A stretch of DNA of 6,025 bases from an uncultured Flavobacterium sp. GTDB lineage: Bacteria; Bacteroidota; Bacteroidia; Flavobacteriales; Flavobacteriaceae. The stretch's first letter is position 1. Every line of letters starts with the position of its first letter. Position numbers and translations under genes: made by a program. The notes under the pieces are model-generated. The model was not told the origin of the DNA. It searched no databases and saw only the letters and a program-made list of their open reading frames with translations. Location: assembly GCA_946480635.1 (NCBI GenBank), contig CAMLKV010000151.1:1-6025 (forward strand). The letters run 5' to 3'. Shown piece by piece: positions 1-6,025 of this stretch.

Positions 1-356
1 ATTTCATCAACATTTAAATCACCACCAGTACCATAGTAACTTTTCAACAAAGGAGAAACCGCTTTGTACCAACGTTGTAAAACTTCTTTTTTACGTGGAT
101 CGTTTGGATCAAAATTAATCCCTGATTTTGCTCCTCCTATCGCTGGTCCAGAAACAGAGAATTTAACCTCCATCGTTTTTGCCAATGAAAGAACTTCGTT
201 CATGTCTAACCCTTTTCGCATACGAGTTCCACCTCCGGCAGCTCCTCCTCTTAATGAGTTTATAACTGTCCATCCCTCGGCATCAGTTTCAGGATCTTTC
301 CAATTAAATACTACTTCAGGTTCTTTATTCTCGAATTTTTTTAATAGTTCTTTCAT
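1..356 (-). CDS. Glu/Leu/Phe/Val dehydrogenase family protein, N-terminal part (runs off left edge)
   Basis: This is the first 118 codons of an NAD(P)-dependent amino-acid dehydrogenase, an enzyme that reversibly deaminates an amino acid to its 2-oxo acid in the cytoplasm. The visible part is the dimerization and substrate-binding domain. It has a glycine-rich GGAAGGGTRMR segment at residues 37-47 and GPAIGGAKSGI at 70-80, where Lys77 matches the substrate-binding lysine of the GGGK/GGAK motif of this superfamily. The frame is open to base 1, and the NAD-binding Rossmann domain must lie to the left. The ATG at 354-356 is the only sensible start, since it directly follows a candidate promoter at 382-408 with no Shine-Dalgarno sequence. 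The substrate (glutamate, leucine or another amino acid) cannot be decided from this fragment, so no symbol is given. The family call is secure; the specificity is not. Confidence 0.9.
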   Translation of the reverse strand, partial: MKELLKKFENKEPEVVFNWKDPETDAEGWTVINSLRGGAAGGGTRMRKGLDMNEVLSLAKTMEVKFSVSGPAIGGAKSGINFDPNDPRKKEVLQRWYKAVSPLLKSYYGTGGDLNVDE

Positions 357-381
357 TATGTTGCGTTTGGTTAATTTGTTG

Positions 382-408
382 CAAATATAAAAAAATAGAA
401 TAATGCAA
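382..408 (-). promoter_or_regulatory. Candidate Bacteroidota-type promoter of the amino-acid dehydrogenase
   Basis: Read on the minus strand, 389-382 is TATATTTG, a full match to the Bacteroidota -7 consensus TAnnTTTG. A TTG at 408-406 could serve as the -33 element. The gap between them is 16 nt, slightly under the usual range of about 17-23. Transcription would start near 375, leaving a leader of roughly 20 nt before the ATG at 356. The upstream half lies inside the hairpin at 393-426. Confidence 0.5.
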
Positions 409-426
409 AATCGCATTATTCTATTT
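393..426 (-). terminator. Rho-independent terminator of the chalcone-isomerase-like gene
   Basis: The arms aaatagaataatgc (393-406) and gcattattctattt (413-426) are a perfect 14-bp inverted repeat around a 6-nt loop. On the minus strand the hairpin is followed by a T-run at about 392-386. It lies 22 bases beyond the stop codon of the exported protein gene that ends at 449. The stem is A+T-rich, with only the GC pairs next to the loop being strong, so an operator role for the palindrome is also possible. Confidence 0.7.
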
Positions 427-448
427 CATTTCTTTAAATCAATATGTA

Positions 449-1033
449 TTAGTTAGATTTTCCCAACAATTCATTTTTTAATTTATCATCAACTGGTTTA
501 TCAGATAGCCAAATACCAAATAATGCTTTCTTGAAGTCAGTTCCTTGAATTTTTCCTTTGAATTTATCATTCTTAAAAATATGAACTGAAGTATCAGTAG
601 GATTATAAATTAAGTTGAAAACATCTTTTTCTACAATCTCATCACTTAAATATTTCTTTAATTCTTCAATTCTAGGTCTTAATTCGTTTAAGTTATCACC
701 TGCAGATTTTTCAAAACCAATTTCCATATTTCTTGTCAATTTTCTAGATGAAACTAACGAAGATGTGATTTGGATACGAATTGCCATTTCAGAATCGCTA
801 TCTAATATATCTTTTGCATCTTGAGAAAGTCTAGATAAATATAATGCTTGAACATATACATCAACGAACATTTTTGAACGTGTTCCGAATCCATTAAGCT
901 CTAAAGTTTTATTTTCAAAAGAAATTGTTCTTGGAACAACTACTCCATCTTGTTCAAATTGAGTTTGAGCAGAAGCTGTAAATGACTGAATCCCAAATAG
1001 TAGGAAAAACAAAGATAAAAGGGCATTTTTCAT
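449..1033 (-). CDS. Exported chalcone isomerase-like family protein
   Basis: This is a 194-residue protein from the ATG at 1031-1033. Residues 1-22 form a typical signal peptide: Lys2, a hydrophobic core LLSLFFLLFGI, then TASA before a likely cleavage site ahead of QTQ. The mature part resembles the bacterial chalcone isomerase-like family: an early VVVPRTISFENKTLELNGFGTR stretch (shown here only as landmark residues 28-49), FVDVYVQALYLS near 53-64, and a C-terminal KKALFGIWLSDKPVDDKLK block near 169-187. Bacterial members lack a proven isomerase reaction; the fold is shared with plant chalcone isomerase and with fatty-acid-binding relatives, so a lipid-binding periplasmic role is only a guess. 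The frame could be extended nine codons to a TTG at 1060, but that codon lies inside a candidate -7 box, so the ATG is preferred. A strong hairpin terminator follows. The gene is 82 bp downstream of anmK on the same strand but probably has its own promoter. Confidence 0.85.
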   Translation of the reverse strand: MKNALLSLFFLLFGIQSFTASAQTQFEQDGVVVPRTISFENKTLELNGFGTRSKMFVDVYVQALYLSRLSQDAKDILDSDSEMAIRIQITSSLVSSRKLTRNMEIGFEKSAGDNLNELRPRIEELKKYLSDEIVEKDVFNLIYNPTDTSVHIFKNDKFKGKIQGTDFKKALFGIWLSDKPVDDKLKNELLGKSN

Positions 1034-1057
1034 TGTGAGGTTTTTAAAAAATTTGCG

Positions 1058-1065
1058 CAAAATTA
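1058..1065 (-). promoter_or_regulatory. Candidate -7 box of the chalcone-isomerase-like gene
   Basis: The minus strand reads TAATTTTG from 1065 to 1058, matching TAnnTTTG. Transcription would begin near 1052, about 19 nt before the ATG at 1033. I find no clear TTG at the -33 distance (the region reads gggtttttag), so the promoter may be weak, or read-through from anmK may also contribute. Confidence 0.4.
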
Positions 1066-1115
1066 AGCATTAAAATTTTACTAAAAACCCTTAAAATGTT
1101 AAAAAAAATAAAAAA

Positions 1116-2183
1116 TTAAACCTCATAAATTTCTCCAGAACTATGATCATATCCTGCTCCTGTCACACTCGATAAAACATTCACTTCATTTCTCATTCTT
1201 AAAACCCCAAGTAACGCAAAAATCAAAGCTTCTTTAAACTCAATCGTCTTTGAATCAGGCACTTTAACCTTTAATTCCGGGAGATAAGATTTCATCCTTT
1301 CCAAAAGAAACTTATTATAAGCACCACCACCAGTTACAAGCAACTTTCCATCTTTAATAGGTAACGCATGAGAAATTTGAAAAGCCACATGCTCAACAAA
1401 TGTTCGTAGTTTATCTTTTTCAGATATAGAATACGTCTCCATTAATGGAAGAATTTCGGTTTTTACAAATTCAAAGCCTAAGGATTTTGGATATTTTTTT
1501 TGGTAAAAATCAAAATCATTTAGCTCAGTTAGTAATTCATTATTTATAGAACCATTCTTCGCAATTTCCCCTCCATCATCATACTTATATCCCAATTTTT
1601 CGGCGTAAAAATTTAGAACAGTATTAACTGGTGAAATATCAAATGCTATTCGCTTACCGTTTTCTTCAAAAGAAACATTTGAAAAACCTCCTAAATTCAA
1701 GCAATAATCATAATCTGAAAATAAAATCCTATCACCAATAGGAACCAAAGGCGCTCCTTGTCCTCCTAGTTTCACATCTTGAACTCTAAAATCACAAACA
1801 ACTTTTTGATTGATCAGCTTAGCAATTTGAGGTAAATTTCCAATTTGAAGTGTTATACCTTTTTGAGGTTGATGCAATATGGTATGACCGTGTGAGCAAA
1901 CAGCATCCAGATTTTCGATTTTATATTTACCAATAAAGTCTGAAATTACTTTTGACAATAGACTTGTATAGTCTTCGTTTAACTCTACTAATTCGGTCTC
2001 AGAAAAATCAACAGCATTCTTTAATATACTTATCCATTCATCCGAATAAGACACTGTTTCACTTTCATGGATTTTAAAGTCCCATTTACCATCTTTAATT
2101 ATAAAATTTATATGTGCTAAATCGACACCATCAAGTGAGGTTCCCGACATAACACCTACAACGTTATAGCTTTCATTTTGCAT
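1116..2183 (-). CDS. anmK: Anhydro-N-acetylmuramic acid kinase
   Basis: The 355-residue cytoplasmic enzyme opens the 1,6-anhydro ring of anhydro-MurNAc and phosphorylates it to MurNAc-6-phosphate with ATP, a step in recycling peptidoglycan sugars. The length is normal for the family (about 370 in E. coli). Signature motifs are in order: GVMSGTSLDG (10-19, nucleotide phosphate binding), SHGHT (97-101), DFR and LGGQGAPLVPIGD (131-133, 139-151), NLGGFSN (163-169), FDISPVN (181-187) whose Asp182 sits where the family's catalytic base is found, TGGGAYN (284-290) and EFKEALIFALLG (315-326). The common DTGPxN form of the catalytic motif is DISPVN here, which I take to be a lineage variant and not a loss. 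The start ATG is 2181-2183, with no Shine-Dalgarno sequence. It is divergent from the acyl-CoA dehydrogenase across a 90-bp gap. I could not find a convincing promoter for it. No murQ or transporter is in the window. Confidence 0.97.
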   Translation of the reverse strand: MQNESYNVVGVMSGTSLDGVDLAHINFIIKDGKWDFKIHESETVSYSDEWISILKNAVDFSETELVELNEDYTSLLSKVISDFIGKYKIENLDAVCSHGHTILHQPQKGITLQIGNLPQIAKLINQKVVCDFRVQDVKLGGQGAPLVPIGDRILFSDYDYCLNLGGFSNVSFEENGKRIAFDISPVNTVLNFYAEKLGYKYDDGGEIAKNGSINNELLTELNDFDFYQKKYPKSLGFEFVKTEILPLMETYSISEKDKLRTFVEHVAFQISHALPIKDGKLLVTGGGAYNKFLLERMKSYLPELKVKVPDSKTIEFKEALIFALLGVLRMRNEVNVLSSVTGAGYDHSSGEIYEV

Positions 2184-2205
2184 GGGTTAAAATTAACAAT
2201 TCTTA

Positions 2206-2235
2206 TTGAAAAATTGGTTTAAATGGCTATATTTG
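2206..2235 (+). promoter_or_regulatory. Bacteroidota-type promoter of the acyl-CoA dehydrogenase
   Basis: TTG at 2206-2208 and TATATTTG at 2228-2235 are separated by 19 nt, an ideal fit to the TTG / TAnnTTTG promoter of Bacteroidota. Transcription would begin near 2241, about 33 nt before the ATG at 2274. This is the best promoter in the window, and it shows that the in-frame ATG at 2223, upstream of the -7 box, cannot be the start of a message made from it. Confidence 0.7.
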
Positions 2236-2273
2236 AAAACTTTTTAAAAAATTACAAACAAACACAAAATAAG

Positions 2274-3413
2274 ATGAACTTTAACTTATCTGAAGAGCAA
2301 TTAATGATTCAGCAAGCGGCGAGAGATTTTGCTCAAACTGAATTACTTCCTGGAGTGATTGAAAGAGACGAACACTCTATTTTTCCTACTGAACAAGTAA
2401 AAAAAATGGCTGAACTAGGTTTTCTAGGTATGATGGTAGATCCAAAATATGGCGGAGCTGGACTTGACAGTGTTTCTTATGTTTTAGCAATGGAAGAAAT
2501 TGCAAAAGTTGATGCTTCTGCTGCAGTAATCATGTCTGTAAACAACTCTTTAGTTTGTGCAGGTCTAGAAAAATATGGTTCTGAAGAGCAAAAAGTAAAA
2601 TATTTAACACCACTTGCAAAAGGAGAAGTAATTGGAGCATTCTGTTTATCTGAACCAGAAGCTGGTTCTGATGCTACTTCACAAAGAACAACAGCAATTG
2701 ATATGGGCGATCATTATTTAGTAAACGGTACTAAAAACTGGATTACTAATGGTGGTACTGCTTCAACATATTTAGTAATTGCTCAAACTGATGCTTCAAA
2801 AGGACATAAAGGAATTAATGTTCTTATTGTTGAAAAGGGTATGCCTGGTTTTGAAGTTGGTCCAAAAGAAAAGAAAATGGGTATTCGTGGTTCTGATACA
2901 CATACATTATTATTTAATGATGTAAAAGTTCCAAAAGAAAATAGAATTGGAGAAGACGGTTTCGGATTCGCTTTCGCAATGTCAACTTTAAACGGAGGTA
3001 GAATTGGTATTGCATCTCAAGCATTAGGTATTGCTCAAGGTTCTTATGAATTAGCTTTAAAATATGCTCAAGAGCGAGTTGCTTTTGGTAAACCAATTTT
3101 CCAACATCAAGCAATTGCTTTCAAGTTAGCAGATATGCATGTAAAAACTACAGCTGCACGCTTATTAGTTCATAAAGCTGCTGCAGAAAAAGATCAAGGT
3201 CTAGACATTGCACACTCTGGAGCTATGGCTAAATTATACGCTTCTGAAGTGGCGCTAGAAGTTGCAAATGATGCAGTTCAGATTCATGGAGGTAATGGTT
3301 ATGTTGCAGAATACCATGTTGAAAGAATGATGAGAGATTCTAAAATCACTCAAATTTATGAAGGAACTTCAGAAATCCAAAGAATTGTAATTTCGAGAGG
3401 GTTAGTAAAATAA
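2274..3413 (+). CDS. Acyl-CoA dehydrogenase (short-chain/butyryl-CoA type)
   Basis: This 379-residue FAD enzyme oxidises acyl-CoA to trans-2-enoyl-CoA in fatty-acid or branched-chain amino-acid breakdown and passes electrons to electron-transfer flavoprotein. The length is typical of the family. Both family signatures are intact: CLSEPEAGSDATS at 124-136 in the FAD/substrate domain, and the Q336-to-D355 segment beginning QIHGGNGYVAE. The catalytic base is Glu363 in IYEGTSEIQ, the position used by short- and medium-chain enzymes. The N-terminal helical domain starts with NLSEEQLMIQQAARDFA. The start is placed at ATG 2274 because family alignment begins there by memory and because the longer frame from 2223 would begin upstream of the promoter's -7 box. 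There is no Shine-Dalgarno sequence; the leader is A-rich. It stands alone on the plus strand, followed by a bidirectional terminator. Chain-length preference (butyryl, isovaleryl or other) cannot be read from the sequence. Confidence 0.96.
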   Translation: MNFNLSEEQLMIQQAARDFAQTELLPGVIERDEHSIFPTEQVKKMAELGFLGMMVDPKYGGAGLDSVSYVLAMEEIAKVDASAAVIMSVNNSLVCAGLEKYGSEEQKVKYLTPLAKGEVIGAFCLSEPEAGSDATSQRTTAIDMGDHYLVNGTKNWITNGGTASTYLVIAQTDASKGHKGINVLIVEKGMPGFEVGPKEKKMGIRGSDTHTLLFNDVKVPKENRIGEDGFGFAFAMSTLNGGRIGIASQALGIAQGSYELALKYAQERVAFGKPIFQHQAIAFKLADMHVKTTAARLLVHKAAAEKDQGLDIAHSGAMAKLYASEVALEVANDAVQIHGGNGYVAEYHVERMMRDSKITQIYEGTSEIQRIVISRGLVK

Positions 3414-3439
3414 TCTTTCTTTATAAAACAATAAATAAA

Positions 3440-3465
3440 AAAAGGCTGGTTTACACCAGCCTTTT
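3440..3465. terminator. Bidirectional Rho-independent terminator between convergent genes
   Basis: The arms aaaaggctggt (3440-3450) and accagcctttt (3455-3465) form a perfect 11-bp stem with a TTAC loop and a GGCTGGT/ACCAGCC core. On the plus strand it is followed by TTTT and ends the acyl-CoA dehydrogenase message. On the minus strand it is followed by a long T-run (complement of the A-rich 3434-3443) and ends the surface protein message, whose stop is at 3486. Confidence 0.93.
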
Positions 3466-3485
3466 CCATTTTAAAACTAAAACAC

Positions 3486-6025
3486 TTATTTCTCTGAAAT
3501 AACTTTTAAAACACTTTGACCTTTGTCTGTAGTTACTTTAACAAAGTACAATTGAGCCTCACCAACGTTGAATTTTGGTATAATTGTAACTTCTTTATTA
3601 AAGTAGGCATTGTTGTCATCTTGTGACATTAATAAAGTTCCTGTTGAATTGTAAATATCAATTTTTGCTTTTGTAATATCTTCAAATTGATATCTAATAG
3701 TCAGTTGGTCTTTAAATGGTACTGGATAAACTGTGAATATAGGCTCATGATTTATAACTGAGTTATAAACAAGTGTTGGCAATGCAATTTGAAGTGGCAC
3801 TCTAACTCTACATTGATCAAATGCATTATTTATTGCATCTACAGCTTTATTTACATCTGAATGATTTAAACCTCCAATATTAACTCCACCTAAAGCATCA
3901 TTAGCTAGATTAAACAAATTACCAACTGTTGCTCCACCATGGGCTGCAAGATAGTTTATAACTGAAGCTGGAATTGTGAATTCTTTATAAGTACCTGGAA
4001 TAGGAACATTAGAACCACAAGCCACATCTTGAGTTGCAAACTTAACTTCCAATGCGAAACTAAGAAGTGTTGGATCCACATGAGTGTTGAAGAACAATGT
4101 CATTGTTTGACTCAATAAGTTATTATTAATTGCTCCTGTTTTTGGACCTGACTTGGTAAGTGGATTATTATCATTTCTCCATGAAGATGGTACAGCTGCA
4201 GGATTATCGTAGTAATCATATCCTACCAATGCTCTTGGTGTACCACCACCTGGTAGCATAATAAAGATTTTATTATTTGCAATATTAGCAGCTCCTGTAA
4301 TATCAGAAGAGAAGAGTCTAAAATAATTTCCTGTTGCTACTCTACCAAAATCAAATGTACCTCCAACATCGGTTATAGCGTCCAACATAATTAAATAATC
4401 ATTTGTTGGAGCTCCTTCAACTGTACAAGCACTACCATTATAATCACCATAGTATCCTTGTGTATAAGTACAATGAGGTCCATCACAAGGAATAGCACTA
4501 ACTCTAATTTCTGCACTATCTCTACAATCATTACGATCTAATACAACAACTGTATGTAGTCCAGCACCAAGATTGTTAAATACATGTGGTGAAGTAGCTG
4601 AAACAAACTGTCCTCCATCAATATTAATCATATAACCACCTACACCTCCTGAGAAAGTTGCGGTTATACTACCTGTATTAGTTCCTTCACAATTTTCAGG
4701 TTGTGATGTCAAAGAAAGTTCAACTGCTGATGGTTGACCTACTTGTTCACTACCATTATAAGTACAATTGTTTGCATCTCTTACAATCCAAGGATAGTTT
4801 CCAGCTGCAAGGTTATTGTAAACAACTCCTGAAACTTGTGAAACAAATCCGCCTCCATTGAAGTTTACCATGTAAGGACCTGTACCTCCACTAAAGTTCA
4901 ATGTAACTGAACCCGTAGAACCTTCGTTACAAAGCACATTAGTATGTGAATCACTGGCTTGAACAGCAGATGGTTGACCAACTGTTTCACTGCCTTCAAA
5001 AATACAGTTATTGGCGTCTCTTACAATCCATGGATAATTTCCTGCTGCAAGGTTACTGTAAACAACTCCTGAAACTTGGGATGCAAATCCGCCTCCGTTA
5101 AAGTTCACCATATATGGACCAGTACCACCACTAAAGTTTATAGTAACCGATCCGGTTGAACCTCCATTACAAAGTACGTTGATGTGAGAATCACTAGCTT
5201 GTAATGCATTAGGCTGACCTACTGTTTCACTACCTTCAAAAATACAGTTATTGGCATCTCTTACAATCCAAGGATAATTTCCGGCTGCAAGATTGCTATA
5301 AACCACTCCTGAAACTTGTGAAGCAAATCCACCTCCGTTGAAGTTTACCATATAAGGACCTGTTCCCCCACTAAAATTTATAGTAACTGATCCAGTTGAA
5401 CCTCCGTTACAAAGAACATCAGTATGAGAATCACTAGCTTGTAATGTAGATGGTTGACCTACTGTTTCACCACCTTCATAAGTACAGTTATTAGCATCTC
5501 TTACAATCCAAGGATAGTTTCCGGCTGCAAGGTTACTGTAAACAACTCCTGAAACTTGTGAAGTAAATCCACCACCATTAAAGTTTACCATATAAGGCCC
5601 TGTACCGCCGCTAAAGCTCAAAGTAACTGATCCAGTTCCACCATTACAAGCTGCATCTGTATGTGAATCGCTGGCTTGTAATGCAGATGGTTGACCAACT
5701 GTTTCGCTGCCTTCAAAAATACAGTTATTTGCATCTCTTACAATCCATGGATAATTTCCGGCTGCAAGATTGCTATAAACCACTCCTGAAACTTGGGATG
5801 CAAATCCTCCTCCATTAAAGTTTACCATGTAAGGACCTGTACCGCCGCTAAAGTTCAAAGTGACTGAACCAGTTGAACCTCCGTTACAAAGTACATCAGT
5901 ATGTGAGTCACTAGCTTGTAATGTAGATGGTTGCCCAACTGTTTCGCTGCCTTCAAAAATACAGTTATTTGCATCTCTTACAATCCAAGGATAATTTCCG
6001 GCTGCAAGATTGCTATAAACCACTC
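3486..6025 (-). CDS. Giant SprB-repeat cell-surface protein with T9SS C-terminal signal (N-terminus off right edge)
   Basis: At least 845 residues of the C-terminal part of a secreted protein are visible. From N to C: a partial repeat (5928-6025), five near-identical repeats of 79-80 residues (4731-5927), one diverged repeat (4488-4730), a 245-residue unique module (3753-4487) and a type-A-like T9SS sorting domain (3489-3752). The repeats carry SprB-repeat features: GSVTLNFSGGTGPY, then NLAAGNYPWIVRDANNC. SprB of Flavobacterium johnsoniae is a gliding adhesin, so attachment or motility on surfaces is a reasonable but unproven role; sprB itself cannot be assigned. Each repeat has two cysteines, at residues 14 and 69, which may form a disulfide after export. 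A GTG at 6023 can be mistaken for a start, but it is an internal valine of a repeat, so the frame continues past the edge. The message ends at the 3440-3465 hairpin. Confidence 0.93.
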   Translation of the reverse strand, partial: VVYSNLAAGNYPWIVRDANNCIFEGSETVGQPSTLQASDSHTDVLCNGGSTGSVTLNFSGGTGPYMVNFNGGGFASQVSGVVYSNLAAGNYPWIVRDANNCIFEGSETVGQPSALQASDSHTDAACNGGTGSVTLSFSGGTGPYMVNFNGGGFTSQVSGVVYSNLAAGNYPWIVRDANNCTYEGGETVGQPSTLQASDSHTDVLCNGGSTGSVTINFSGGTGPYMVNFNGGGFASQVSGVVYSNLAAGNYPWIVRDANNCIFEGSETVGQPNALQASDSHINVLCNGGSTGSVTINFSGGTGPYMVNFNGGGFASQVSGVVYSNLAAGNYPWIVRDANNCIFEGSETVGQPSAVQASDSHTNVLCNEGSTGSVTLNFSGGTGPYMVNFNGGGFVSQVSGVVYNNLAAGNYPWIVRDANNCTYNGSEQVGQPSAVELSLTSQPENCEGTNTGSITATFSGGVGGYMINIDGGQFVSATSPHVFNNLGAGLHTVVVLDRNDCRDSAEIRVSAIPCDGPHCTYTQGYYGDYNGSACTVEGAPTNDYLIMLDAITDVGGTFDFGRVATGNYFRLFSSDITGAANIANNKIFIMLPGGGTPRALVGYDYYDNPAAVPSSWRNDNNPLTKSGPKTGAINNNLLSQTMTLFFNTHVDPTLLSFALEVKFATQDVACGSNVPIPGTYKEFTIPASVINYLAAHGGATVGNLFNLANDALGGVNIGGLNHSDVNKAVDAINNAFDQCRVRVPLQIALPTLVYNSVINHEPIFTVYPVPFKDQLTIRYQFEDITKAKIDIYNSTGTLLMSQDDNNAYFNKEVTIIPKFNVGEAQLYFVKVTTDKGQSVLKVISEK
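3489..3752 (-). other. Type IX secretion C-terminal sorting domain (type-A-like)
   Basis: The last 88 residues have the expected layout: VYPVPFKDQLTIRYQF (the PNPxxxxxxI-like opening, with PVP in place of PNP), KIDIYNSTGTLL in the middle, and LYFVKVTTDKGQSVLKVISEK ending in a basic strand (VLKVISEK). Such domains target proteins through the outer membrane and are normally removed on the surface by the T9SS sortase. Confidence 0.88.
3753..4487 (-). other. Unique 245-residue module between repeats and sorting signal
   Basis: This module begins just after the last repeat with a cysteine-rich CDGPHCTYTQGYYGDYNG start. Landmarks follow: IMLPGGGTPRALVGYDYYDN, LLSQTMTLFFN, a VACGSN cysteine, and a tail with LFNLANDALGG, SDVNKAVDAINNAFDQCR. 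From memory, CTYTQGYYG-type modules recur before T9SS signals in Bacteroidota surface proteins, but I know no established function. The cysteines and its position suggest a folded extracellular domain. Confidence 0.6.
4488..4730 (-). repeat. Diverged terminal SprB-like repeat
   Basis: This 81-residue unit follows the near-identical repeats and keeps the same frame: TGSITATFSGGVGGYMINIDG, NNLGAGLHTVVVLDRNDC. The two cysteines stay at positions 14 and 69 as in the array, although most other residues differ. It seems to be an old capping copy not homogenised with the rest. Confidence 0.85.
4731..6025 (-). repeat. Tandem 240-bp repeat array inside the surface protein gene
   Basis: Five full units are seen at 5688-5927 (240 bp), 5451-5687 (237 bp), 5211-5450, 4971-5210 and 4731-4970 (240 bp each), plus a partial unit at 5928-6025. 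Boundaries are set after the conserved ETVGQP (EQVGQP in the last unit). The 237-bp unit lacks one codon in the CNGGSTGS segment. Amino-acid changes are few: TLNF or TINF, FASQ/FTSQ/FVSQ, CIFEGSE or CTYEGGE or CTYNGSE. The partial unit and its neighbour differ at only one base over 88 compared (5938-6025 against 5698-5785). The array continues beyond the window, so the copy number is unknown. Confidence 0.97.

Noticed and set aside
64..390. Plus-strand open frame of 108 codons
   Set aside because: It lies almost wholly antisense to the amino-acid dehydrogenase, whose minus-strand translation shows clear family motifs; the plus-strand peptide resembles nothing I know.
615..824. Plus-strand open frame of 69 codons
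   Set aside because: It is entirely antisense to the exported chalcone-isomerase-like gene, and I recognise no motif in it.
1034..1115. Terminator after anmK
   Set aside because: The gap is very A+T-rich with T-runs on the minus strand, but I found no stable hairpin; the weak aaaatt/aatttt symmetry near 1059-1080 is expected by chance at this composition.
2184..2273. Promoter for anmK in the divergent gap
   Set aside because: Minus-strand sequences such as TAATTTTA (2195-2188) are imperfect -7 boxes, sit almost on the ATG, and lack a properly spaced TTG, so none could be supported.
2914..3114. Minus-strand open frame of 66 codons
   Set aside because: It is antisense to the conserved acyl-CoA dehydrogenase and has a low-complexity Leu/Gln-rich composition typical of a shadow frame.
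6021..6023. GTG as a start codon for the surface protein
   Set aside because: It is the internal valine of GVVYSNLAAG, which is present in the neighbouring repeats, so the gene simply continues past the window edge.
4731..6025. CRISPR array or mobile-element repeats
   Set aside because: The units are 240-bp, in-frame, protein-coding and directly adjacent without spacers; no cas gene, transposase or terminal inverted repeats are present.

Overview
The window looks like chromosomal DNA from a member of the Flavobacteriaceae or a close Bacteroidota relative. The evidence is the strong A+T bias, promoter-like TAnnTTTG boxes of the Bacteroidota sigma factor type, the absence of Shine-Dalgarno sequences before the genes, and a large SprB-repeat surface protein with a C-terminal type IX secretion (T9SS) signal. 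I see no tRNA, rRNA, CRISPR array, insertion sequence or phage gene.

Layout from left to right: (1) 1-356, minus strand, the N-terminal third of a Glu/Leu/Phe/Val-type amino-acid dehydrogenase that runs off the left edge. (2) 382-426, a compact intergenic element in which a perfect 14-bp hairpin (terminator of the next gene) overlaps the likely promoter of the dehydrogenase. (3) 449-1033, minus, an exported chalcone-isomerase-like protein. (4) 1116-2183, minus, anhydro-N-acetylmuramic acid kinase (anmK). (5) 2274-3413, plus, an acyl-CoA dehydrogenase, divergent from anmK and with a good promoter at 2206-2235. (6) 3440-3465, a bidirectional terminator between convergent genes. (7) 3486-6025, minus, the C-terminal part of a giant repeat-containing cell-surface protein whose N-terminus lies beyond the right edge.

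The first four complete or partial genes are unrelated housekeeping functions: amino-acid catabolism, an exported protein of unknown role, cell-wall sugar recycling, and acyl-CoA oxidation. They do not form a pathway. Each of three genes has its own candidate promoter, so single-gene transcription units are likely. The most interesting region is the surface protein. Its 80-residue repeats are almost identical, and their silent differences are shuffled between copies, which points to ongoing recombination or gene conversion. A distinct 245-residue module of unknown function sits between the repeats and the sorting signal. I found no convincing new multi-gene system. For three genes the longest possible open frame gives the wrong start or a false one, and these are corrected below.
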